Assembly: GCF_003852495.1 (NCBI RefSeq)
Contig: NZ_QAJI01000003.1
Location: 385,671-449,670, forward strand
Direction: 5' to 3'
Source of the DNA: Taibaiella sp. KBW10
GTDB taxonomy: Bacteria > Bacteroidota > Bacteroidia > Chitinophagales > Chitinophagaceae
Length of the DNA stretch: 64,000 nucleotides
Shown: piece by piece, positions 57,567-64,000 of the stretch
Numbering within the stretch: position 1 is the first letter of the stretch
Layout: every line of letters begins with the position of its first letter
Program-made: the position numbers and the translations under genes
The notes under the pieces: generated by a model
What the model was told of the DNA's origin: nothing
The model's input: the letters and a program-made list of their open reading frames with translations, nothing else
Database searches by the model: none

Positions 57567-58166
57567 TTGAATTATTTAGGTCACGCATATTTATCCTTTA
57601 AAAACCCGGAGATTCTCGTCGGCAACATGATCGGCGATTATGTAAAAGGATTAAACGCTTTGGAAACCTTACCGGAAGGGATTCGTGAAGGGGTATTACT
57701 GCACCGTAAGCTGGATGCCTTTGCCGATACCCACCCTGCTTCCCAAAAAGCAAAAACATTCTTCCGCAAAGATTACCGCTTATATGCCGGTGCTTTTGTA
57801 GACAGTCTGTATGACCATTTCATTGCCAATGATCCGCAATGTTTTTTGAGTGAGCAGGACTTGTTTCAGTTTACCCAGGAAAGCTATGCGATCATCAGTG
57901 AGCGGCTACCGCTCCTGCCGGAAAGCTTTCAGAAAATGTTCGCATATATGAAAGAACAAAACTGGCTATATGGCTACCGAAACGTCAGGGGCATGCAAAA
58001 GTCCTTTAACGGCCTGGTGCACCGCGCCCGTTATATAGATAATGCCGACATGGCCTATGAGGCATTTGTATCTAATTATTATACCCTTAATCAGTATTAC
58101 TACGAGTTTATTGATGACATCAAGGCCTTTGCCGCAACGGCCATAGATGCCCTCCCAAAGAAGTAA
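57567..58166 (+). CDS. ACP phosphodiesterase-like protein (AcpH/DUF479)
   Basis: 199 residues starting from a TTG codon, which gives the family-typical N-terminus MNYLGHAYLS; no in-frame ATG precedes it. LVGNMIGDYVKG, LLHRKLDAFADTHP and DSLYDHFIA match the AcpH family, which cleaves 4'-phosphopantetheine from acyl carrier protein through metal-binding His/Asp residues. It starts 3 nt after the RDD gene stop. Confidence 0.85.
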   Translation: MNYLGHAYLSFKNPEILVGNMIGDYVKGLNALETLPEGIREGVLLHRKLDAFADTHPASQKAKTFFRKDYRLYAGAFVDSLYDHFIANDPQCFLSEQDLFQFTQESYAIISERLPLLPESFQKMFAYMKEQNWLYGYRNVRGMQKSFNGLVHRARYIDNADMAYEAFVSNYYTLNQYYYEFIDDIKAFAATAIDALPKK

Positions 58167-58223
58167 AACTTATTGTTAATTTTTTCAGATAATTGCAGGT
58201 TAAGAGTAACTTCGCAACAATCG

Positions 58224-58231
58224 TATTTTTG
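58224..58231 (+). promoter_or_regulatory. -7 promoter box of the serine hydrolase gene (TATTTTTG)
   Basis: TATTTTTG fits TAnnTTTG and ends 2 nt before an in-frame ATG at 58234. Transcription should begin inside or after that codon, so the ATG at 58255 is the likelier start. Confidence 0.55.
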
Positions 58232-58254
58232 AAATGGCCATAGATAAATCTCTA

Positions 58255-59466
58255 ATGAAAATCATTAAAGCATCACCATATATTATTTTATTTTTCTCTG
58301 CAATATTCATTGCCTGCCAGACAGGTCCGGCACATGATGCCAACGGCAGACCCCTTATAGATAAAGATAATTATCGCAAAATAAATATCACTTACGCAGA
58401 TACCACAAGTCCACAGGCCCGCCAGTTAATCGCCACCTTAGATTCTTACTATAATGCACAAGTACTAAGAGGATTTAACGGGAGCGTACTCTTAGGCCAA
58501 AAAGGAAAGATATTGTATAAAAGATATTTTGGCATGGCCAACAGAAGTGCTAATCTGCCGCTGTCGTCCGACATTTCTTCGCAACTCGCGTCTACCTCCA
58601 AGCCTTTTACAGCTACCGCGGTACTTTGGTTATATCAAAACAAATACCTGGATATTGAACTCCCGGTTAATGTATACCTGAAGGATTTTCCCTACAGCAA
58701 TGTTACCGTAAAAATGATGCTGGATCAACGAAGCGGTTTACCGGACTATACCAAAGTAGGCTTGCCGAAATGGGCGGCTAAAGCACCTATGTACAACATA
58801 GACCTGCAAAGGTATATTGCTACTTACAAGCCCAAATTAATGTTTACGCCCAATACCCGTTTTAATTATAGCAATACCAATTATGCCCTTTTGGCGCGTA
58901 TCATTGAAGAGGTATCGGGAATGAGTTATAAACAGTTTATGCAAGAACTGATCTTCGATCCATTGGGTATGACACATACTTTTGTTTATGATCCTAAAGA
59001 CGATTACAGCAGCCGCAAACTGACGACCAGCTATAAATTTAATTGGGCGGTACACGACAATACCCATGAAGATGGTGTATACGGTGATAAAGGTATATAC
59101 AGTACAGTAGAAGATATGTATCGCTGGGATCAGTCTTTTTACAACAATGATATCCTGAGTGATAAAATGCAACACCTTGCGATTACAGGCTGCTCTAATG
59201 AGATGAAGGGCATGAAAAACTACGGTTTGGGATGGCGCATGTACGATTTCGAGAACGGACGCAAGCTTGTGTATCATAATGGATGGTGGCATGGGAACAA
59301 TACCGTCTTCTACCGGTACATTCAGGATAATACAACGGTTATCGTTTTAGGAAACCGTTTCAATTCCAAAATTTACGAACAAGGAAAAGACGTATACCAG
59401 ATCTTAAAAAGATTTTCAAAAGACTGTGTGTACAGTTTCGGAAAAGATACTGTCAGCGAAGAATAA
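58255..59466 (+). CDS. Serine beta-lactamase-family hydrolase, lipoprotein
   Basis: 403 residues from the ATG at 58255 (MKIIKASPYIILFFSAIFIAC; lipobox IFIAC). It has the class C/D-Ala-D-Ala-type motifs SxxK (Ser113-Lys116 in ASTSKPFTATAV) and YSN (RFNYSNTNYALL), and HNGWWHGN near the C-terminus takes the place of KTG. Enzymes of this group are esterases, peptidases or transpeptidase relatives, and a drug-resistance role cannot be concluded. The frame also opens at 58234, but a -7 box lies directly before that codon. Confidence 0.88.
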   Translation: MKIIKASPYIILFFSAIFIACQTGPAHDANGRPLIDKDNYRKINITYADTTSPQARQLIATLDSYYNAQVLRGFNGSVLLGQKGKILYKRYFGMANRSANLPLSSDISSQLASTSKPFTATAVLWLYQNKYLDIELPVNVYLKDFPYSNVTVKMMLDQRSGLPDYTKVGLPKWAAKAPMYNIDLQRYIATYKPKLMFTPNTRFNYSNTNYALLARIIEEVSGMSYKQFMQELIFDPLGMTHTFVYDPKDDYSSRKLTTSYKFNWAVHDNTHEDGVYGDKGIYSTVEDMYRWDQSFYNNDILSDKMQHLAITGCSNEMKGMKNYGLGWRMYDFENGRKLVYHNGWWHGNNTVFYRYIQDNTTVIVLGNRFNSKIYEQGKDVYQILKRFSKDCVYSFGKDTVSEE

Positions 59467-59502
59467 ATTATACAAAAAAACCATCTTAACACCCTTATCA
59501 TT

Positions 59503-60276
59503 ATGAAAGTAGTCCTATTTGCAGGCGGCAGAGGCACCCGTATCTCGGAAGAATCGCAACTACGGCCCAAACCGATGATCGAAATCGGAGGTAAGCCTAT
59601 GCTGTGGCATATTATGAAAACCTATGCCCACTATGGCCATAACGAATTCATCATTTGCCTGGGTTACAAGGGTTGGTTGATTAAAGAATATTTTGCTAAC
59701 TATTTTCTGCATAATGCCGACATGACGGTAGATCTGCGTAATAACAGCATCGAATTTCTGAACAACAATGCCGAGCCTTTTAAAGTAACCATGATCGATA
59801 CCGGTCTGGATACCATGACGGCAGGCCGACTGAAAAGAGTATTGCCCTATACCAATAATGAACCCTTTCTATTGACCTATGGTGATGGACTGATTGATGC
59901 CGATATTAACCAAACTATTGACTTTCATAAGCAAACCGGGAAGATCTGTACCATGACTTCCATACAGGCCGGTAGTCGTTTTGGCGTGATCAAAATGCAG
60001 GATAACGGAATTATCGAGTCCTTTGAAGAGAAACCAAAAGACAGTGGTTCCTGGATCAATGCAGGCTATTTTGTCCTGCAACCCGAAATAAAGGACTATC
60101 TGCAAGGCGATATGGACGATATTATGTGGGAAACGGAACCCATGGCCAATCTTGCGGCAGACCAGCAGATTGCTGCATACAAACATCATGGCTTCTGGAA
60201 ATGTATGGATACCCTGAGGGAGAAAGAAGAGCTGGAAGCAATGTGGGAAAAGGGTGCCAAATGGAAATGCTGGTAA
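59503..60276 (+). CDS. rfbF: Glucose-1-phosphate cytidylyltransferase
   Basis: 257 residues. Nucleotidyl-transferase N-terminus VVLFAGGRGTRISEESQLRPKPM, with GSRFGVIKMQ and the terminal segment HHGFWKCMDTLREKEELE typical of RfbF. It makes CDP-glucose from CTP and glucose-1-phosphate. It is cotranscribed with rfbG, 21 nt before its ATG. Confidence 0.95.
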   Translation: MKVVLFAGGRGTRISEESQLRPKPMIEIGGKPMLWHIMKTYAHYGHNEFIICLGYKGWLIKEYFANYFLHNADMTVDLRNNSIEFLNNNAEPFKVTMIDTGLDTMTAGRLKRVLPYTNNEPFLLTYGDGLIDADINQTIDFHKQTGKICTMTSIQAGSRFGVIKMQDNGIIESFEEKPKDSGSWINAGYFVLQPEIKDYLQGDMDDIMWETEPMANLAADQQIAAYKHHGFWKCMDTLREKEELEAMWEKGAKWKCW

Positions 60277-60297
60277 CAAAGATTTAAGCTATTGACA

Positions 60298-61371
60298 ATG
60301 CAAGATCTCAAACAAATATTCAAGGGGAAACGCGTTTTTCTTACCGGACATACCGGTTTTAAAGGAGCATGGCTCTTACTGATGCTCCAGCATTTTGGTG
60401 CCATCGTAAAAGGATATGCCTTAGCACCGGAGCAGGATAATGACCTGTATCATCAAATCAATGGAGATGAGCTATGTTATACTTCCGTGATCGATGATAT
60501 CAGAAATGCCAATACCTTACAAGGCGAATTGATCCGGTTTGAGCCGGACTTTGTTTTTCACTTGGCCGCTCAGGCTTTAGTACGTAAAAGCTATGAAATA
60601 CCGGTAGATACCTTTGCCACCAACGTCATGGGGACCATCAATGTATTGGAAGCCATACGCCATCTTGATAAAGCCTGTGTGGGCATTATGGTCACTACCG
60701 ATAAGGTGTATGAAAATAATGAATCCGGCGTTCCCTTTAAAGAAAGTGATAAATTGGGTGGTTACGATCCTTACTCCGCCAGCAAAGCGGCTTGTGAGCT
60801 CGCCATCAGTTCTTATATTAATTCCTATTTCAATACCGCAAGCTACGATAGCCATCAAAAGAGTATTGTCGCCATGCGTGCGGGCAATGTAATCGGTGGC
60901 GGCGATTTTTCTTCAGACCGTATTATTCCCGATATTGTCCGGGCGATACAACAGGATGTTCCCGTGCAATTGCGTAATCCTAAAGCTGTACGCCCCTGGC
61001 AGCACGTGATAGAGCCGCTATACGCCTATTTGCAAATGGCCGCCTGTCTTCAGGCACAGCCAACTGCTTATGCAAAGGCTTATAATATTGGCCCGGAAGC
61101 CGCAGATGTATTGGAAGTACAAACTGTGACCGAGCTATTTATTAAAGCTTTCGGAAAAGGAACTTACACCATACCGGAACAAGTGCTAGCTCAGCCGCAT
61201 GAAGCTCATTTATTATTGTTGGACAACAGCCTTATCAAAAAAGATATCGGTTTTAGTCCTAAGCTAAACGCGCTGCAGGCCATACAATGGACCGCAGACT
61301 GGTATGCCGATAAAACAAGGCCGGCAACCGAAAAATGTATACAACAGATAGATCAATATTTTGCAAGTTAA
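60298..61371 (+). CDS. rfbG: CDP-glucose 4,6-dehydratase
   Basis: 357 residues of the short-chain dehydrogenase/epimerase fold. The NAD-binding GHTGFKGAW motif and the YDPYSASKAACE (YxxxK) active site are intact, and MRAGNVIGGGDFSSDRIIPD is typical of RfbG. It converts CDP-glucose to CDP-4-keto-6-deoxyglucose. The ATG at 60298 (MQDLKQIFKGK) is used; the TTG at 60292 is also open. The expected next enzymes (RfbH and 3,6-dideoxyhexose or branched-sugar genes) are not present. Confidence 0.95.
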   Translation: MQDLKQIFKGKRVFLTGHTGFKGAWLLLMLQHFGAIVKGYALAPEQDNDLYHQINGDELCYTSVIDDIRNANTLQGELIRFEPDFVFHLAAQALVRKSYEIPVDTFATNVMGTINVLEAIRHLDKACVGIMVTTDKVYENNESGVPFKESDKLGGYDPYSASKAACELAISSYINSYFNTASYDSHQKSIVAMRAGNVIGGGDFSSDRIIPDIVRAIQQDVPVQLRNPKAVRPWQHVIEPLYAYLQMAACLQAQPTAYAKAYNIGPEAADVLEVQTVTELFIKAFGKGTYTIPEQVLAQPHEAHLLLLDNSLIKKDIGFSPKLNALQAIQWTADWYADKTRPATEKCIQQIDQYFAS

Positions 61372-61506
61372 GCTGCTGCCTATAAATAAGAGGGGTAATC
61401 AATATATTAGAACAAACGTAACATAATTAATTTAAAATCAAAACATAGTAAAGGCATTGCAATAGCTGCTGAGACAAGTAAAATGGTTATTGCAAAAAAT
61501 AATAGG

Positions 61507-62685
61507 TCATTTGAAATTAGCTTCTTTAATTTTTGCTTCTATTTCGTCTGCTGCCTCTGTTGAAAAACCCGTTAAAGTAGAATGAACTTTGCCATCTTTA
61601 CCAATTATTATTGTGGTCGGAAAACAAGTCACTTTTAACTTAATTTCAAGCTGCCTACTATCATCAATTGTCTGATATATAAAGTTATTCTTAGTAAGGT
61701 ATTCTGTAACCATTGAGGTAGCATCTCTGGAGTTAACACCCAGAAACACAACATCTTTATATTTAGAGCTTAGTCGGTTAATCTCCGGCATTAATTTTAA
61801 GCAGTAAAAACACCCCCTATACCAAAAATCCAATACAACTACCCTTCCATTAAATTTATCTAATGAAGTGCGATCACCATTTACATATTTTAAAGGAACT
61901 CCGTTAAAAGGCAAAGGGCTTTCAATGATCTTATGATCAACAACGAGTTGATCAATACGACTCGGGAATGAATCCCGTTTCGTAATGTTTACATAAGCCT
62001 CATTATAGGGCTTATTGATATGTATATTGGATATTTCGTAACGATCATGTATAACAACTCCCTTTTCTACCTCACCATGAAATGAAAGGCTAAGAGGCAT
62101 GTAATCGGCTTTCCTTATAATAATGGATTCATGTATTTTATTGATATCTGCATCAGGACTATCTTTTATAAATAGATCAATGAAAAAACAAGCAGTACCA
62201 TTATACAATGTATCTTTTATTGAATAATGATCTATATTTTTTTCCCTGAACTGTATCATATCCCGTAAATTTTTTGCATTCAGGAATTCACATTTCTCAT
62301 CACCAAAATTATTGCTCGTTGTTTTTTCTGTATTTTGCTGCATTTTACCATTCTGATAGAAGAGAAATGTAATACTATCCTTACTTAATGCTCTTCGATA
62401 GCCTACAACACCATCGGTATAATTCTGATCATATATCTGAATCAAGCCAGTATATTTATTACTCTCCTTATCAATATCAAAATACTTTAAATAGACATTA
62501 GCACTTACTATCTGTGTATCACCTGTTCTTATTGAAACTTCTGTAAAAGTCCTGTCAAATTGTAAGCTCTGAACAGTATCAAGTAACAGACAAGACTTCT
62601 CCATAATTTTCCCAAACTCCGTTTTTGGGCTATTGCATCCACCAACAAAAGAGGTAAGGAATATCAGATAAAATATCTTTTTCAT
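61507..62685 (-). CDS. TlpA-like thioredoxin-domain lipoprotein
   Basis: 392 residues. Lipobox FVGGC (Cys17). Residues about 20-270 are an unrecognised exported region; a thioredoxin-like domain (about 280-392) has the active site C292-F-Y-C295 (WYRGCFYCLKLMP) and a cis-Pro at 356 (TCFPTTIIIG). Such proteins reduce periplasmic disulfides. Its upstream neighbour encodes a Cys-rich lipoprotein, a possible substrate (inference). The TATATTTA stretch before the start is a weak promoter candidate. Confidence 0.88.
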   Translation of the reverse strand: MKKIFYLIFLTSFVGGCNSPKTEFGKIMEKSCLLLDTVQSLQFDRTFTEVSIRTGDTQIVSANVYLKYFDIDKESNKYTGLIQIYDQNYTDGVVGYRRALSKDSITFLFYQNGKMQQNTEKTTSNNFGDEKCEFLNAKNLRDMIQFREKNIDHYSIKDTLYNGTACFFIDLFIKDSPDADINKIHESIIIRKADYMPLSLSFHGEVEKGVVIHDRYEISNIHINKPYNEAYVNITKRDSFPSRIDQLVVDHKIIESPLPFNGVPLKYVNGDRTSLDKFNGRVVVLDFWYRGCFYCLKLMPEINRLSSKYKDVVFLGVNSRDATSMVTEYLTKNNFIYQTIDDSRQLEIKLKVTCFPTTIIIGKDGKVHSTLTGFSTEAADEIEAKIKEANFK

Positions 62686-62759
62686 ATTCTAAATATAAGC
62701 TAAAGCAAGCCATTTAATTACTTACTTTAGTATCAATAAATCTGCTTATAAGTATAACT

Positions 62760-63368
62760 TTATATTGCAATAAGAATTGCAATTACGGCTATAATTAATG
62801 CACCGCCTGCGATGCCATCAGAAGTAGACATACCATCTTGTGCGGTTACTGATTTTGTATAATTGCAACTGCCACCCGAACACATAGTACAACCTGTAAT
62901 ATTCCTATTTGCATCGCGTGTAAAGTTACAAGCATTGCAGCTACCAGAACAATTATAGGTCGTATGGCTTTGTATTTCATTATTTGTGGGGTCTTGTACC
63001 TCAAAATAGCCATCATCATTTACCAATAATTCAAATTGATGCGCTACTGCTGTCCCATTTTTACGACCAATAATAACCAAAGATGCTTTGTATTTCTGAG
63101 TCGCATTATCATGATAGTAGGTAATATATGCTTCTGAAACCTCGTCTAACGCTCCACCATCTTTCAATGCTTTAACAAAAGCATCATTATACAAATCATA
63201 TGTTCCTTTTTCACCATTCTTTTGATATTTAGTCACTAAAGGATATTGAGTAGTACTCGATGTAATTAACTGTCCTGCATTTTGGGTTTTGTTTGTGTTT
63301 TGTGGTGGATCACTCTTGCTACAGGAGAGAACTGTTACCGCAACAATAGAGAAAAAAAGTGCAGTCAA
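62760..63368 (-). CDS. Cys-rich membrane-anchored lipoprotein, start region probably frameshifted
   Basis: 202 residues when started at the TTG at 63368. The lipobox is VTVLSC. The body is not recognised; it has a paired Cys cluster (NCSGSCNACNF and GCTMCSGGSCN, six Cys) and a hydrophobic C-terminal segment (GGALIIAVIAILIAI). An ATG at 63403 with codons MLKHYFIKK would join this frame if an A7 tract (63377-63383, T on plus) had eight A. The product would then begin MLKHYFIKKIILLTALFFSI, a normal lipoprotein signal. Either a TTG start, a homopolymer error or a slippage switch could explain this. Confidence 0.6.
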   Translation of the reverse strand: MTALFFSIVAVTVLSCSKSDPPQNTNKTQNAGQLITSSTTQYPLVTKYQKNGEKGTYDLYNDAFVKALKDGGALDEVSEAYITYYHDNATQKYKASLVIIGRKNGTAVAHQFELLVNDDGYFEVQDPTNNEIQSHTTYNCSGSCNACNFTRDANRNITGCTMCSGGSCNYTKSVTAQDGMSTSDGIAGGALIIAVIAILIAI

Positions 63369-63466
63369 TAAAATAATTTTTTTATAAAATAATGTTTTAA
63401 CATATTAAATAAATAATAAGGATTTCACAATAATAGTAATTAACATTAAAGTAAAAATAATCTAAG

Positions 63467-63499
63467 AAAAGAGTTTATTGATTGTCAATAAACTCTTTT
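63467..63499. terminator. Intrinsic terminator-like hairpin
   Basis: A perfect 15-bp stem (AAAAGAGTTTATTGA with its complement), loop TTG, followed by T-rich sequence on plus and A/T-rich sequence on minus. Confidence 0.7.
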
Positions 63500-63625
63500 T
63501 ACTTTTTAAAATAAATGATACTTACAAAACAACAACTGCCTTAGAAGAAGAATAAAAAGGCATCGTAATCTGACGCCTTTTGGGATAGCTAAGCTTGCTC
63601 CAACATCTTGGTCATCCCCATAAAT

Positions 63626-63664
63626 AAAAAGGGTCAATGAAAAATATTTCATTGACCCTTTTAT
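63626..63664. terminator. Terminator of the DUF4126 gene
   Basis: AAGGGTCAATGAAA (63629-63642) pairs with TTTCATTGACCCTT (63647-63660), flanked by A and T runs, 14 nt past the stop of the minus-strand gene. Confidence 0.85.
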
Positions 63665-63677
63665 ATTTTCTGAATCT

Positions 63678-64000
63678 TCAGGATTCCCCTATCTTCATTT
63701 TTCTAAATCGCTTAACGGCATACCGGCCCATGACCAATACAAGAATCAGTGCGGCTATTCCGGTTATAATGGGCAGGATTAAAGACAGTAGCGCACCGGC
63801 CGTTGCCGCGACATTTTCTCCCGTAGACACAACCGCATTACCTGTTGTCAGGGTCGCTTTACTGGACAATAAACGGGTAAATACGGTACCCGATTGTACA
63901 ATACCGGCACTCCCCCCACCTACAATAATCCCCAGTCCCCATTTCAGTAAATCATTGTCAATAGGCAGCACAGAAGTAGCCAGCAAAGCTCCTGCAATTA
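63678..64000 (-). CDS. DUF4126 family membrane protein (partial, 5' end beyond the window)
   Basis: The frame is open from the stop at 63678 to the window edge, so the start lies outside. The visible 107 residues contain ASVLPIDNDLLKWGLGIIVGGG, the Gly/Thr-rich centre GNAVVSTGENVAAT and a C-terminal TM helix with a basic tail (RYAVKRFRKMK), which fit DUF4126. A start at the TTG at 63986 would truncate the domain and is not favoured. The function is unknown. Confidence 0.75.
   Translation of the reverse strand, partial: IAGALLATSVLPIDNDLLKWGLGIIVGGGSAGIVQSGTVFTRLLSSKATLTTGNAVVSTGENVAATAGALLSLILPIITGIAALILVLVMGRYAVKRFRKMKIGES

Larger units (their letters stand above)
63369..63677. other. 309-bp region with three hairpins and no gene
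   Basis: It holds the A7 tract and candidate ATG of the upstream-extended lipoprotein, plus stem-loops at 63467-63499, 63555-63581 and 63626-63664. Only very short frames are present. Nothing else is seen. Confidence 0.6.

Noticed and set aside
58255-59466. Antibiotic-resistance beta-lactamase
   Set aside because: SxxK and YxN motifs are shared by many esterases and peptidases; nothing points specifically to drug hydrolysis.
63560-63625. Tiny minus-strand frame encoding about ten residues (MGMTKMLEQA)
   Set aside because: Too short and unsupported by a promoter or relatives; it lies between terminator hairpins.

Overview
The window looks like chromosomal DNA of a Bacteroidota bacterium, probably of the order Chitinophagales (the order is inference). 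The evidence is three very large secreted proteins with type IX secretion (T9SS) C-terminal sorting domains, the gliding lipoprotein GldD, Bacteroidota-restricted families (DUF4290, DUF4296, DUF4835), a lipoprotein-type BamA/TamA homologue, little sign of Shine-Dalgarno sequences, and repeated promoters of the Bacteroidota form TTTG-N19-TAnnTTTG.

Layout. 1-4.8 kb (minus): a phenylacetate-CoA-ligase-like enzyme, a ketoacyl-synthase-like protein lacking the catalytic Cys, and the fatty-acid set acpP-fabF-rnc. 5.1-7.3 kb: a small exported protein, fumC and tRNA-Arg(CCU). 7.3-12 kb (minus): an operon of DUF58 protein, coaBC, DUF4835, DUF4296 and gldD. 12-19.5 kb: an EGF-like lipoprotein, a DUF4290 protein with an Asn-rich tail, an alpha/beta hydrolase, a TamL-like Omp85 lipoprotein and a two-component system. 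19.5-27.7 kb (minus): the S10-spc ribosomal cluster from rpsJ to rpsH, cut off after rpsH by a terminator. 27.9-42.4 kb (plus): three T9SS-secreted beta-helix proteins with extensive internal and inter-gene duplication.

42.7-54.4 kb (plus) is the most unusual part. It is a tight six-gene operon. Gene 1 encodes an actin/Hsp70-fold ATPase with an extra N-terminal region. Gene 2 encodes a bitopic coiled-coil protein. Gene 3 encodes an 1825-residue polytopic protein that appears to join a divergent FtsW/RodA-like (SEDS) domain to a penicillin-binding transpeptidase with all three active-site motifs intact. Gene 4 encodes a small anchored protein. Genes 5 and 6 encode two bitopic proteins sharing the same cytoplasmic N-terminal head. 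By analogy with MreB-RodA-PBP2-RodZ, this could be a separate cytoskeleton-coupled cell-wall machine. That function is inference; the motifs and gene order are visible.

54.5-64 kb: a malic enzyme-phosphotransacetylase fusion, an RDD membrane protein, an ACP-phosphodiesterase-like protein, a serine-hydrolase lipoprotein, rfbF-rfbG (CDP-glucose to CDP-4-keto-6-deoxyglucose), a TlpA-like thioredoxin lipoprotein, a Cys-rich lipoprotein whose signal peptide looks frameshifted, and the 3' part of a DUF4126 membrane protein running off the window.

Several apparent TTG or early ATG starts coincide with, or lie directly next to, TAnnTTTG promoter boxes, so I moved those starts downstream. No insertion sequence, CRISPR array, phage or integrase was seen.
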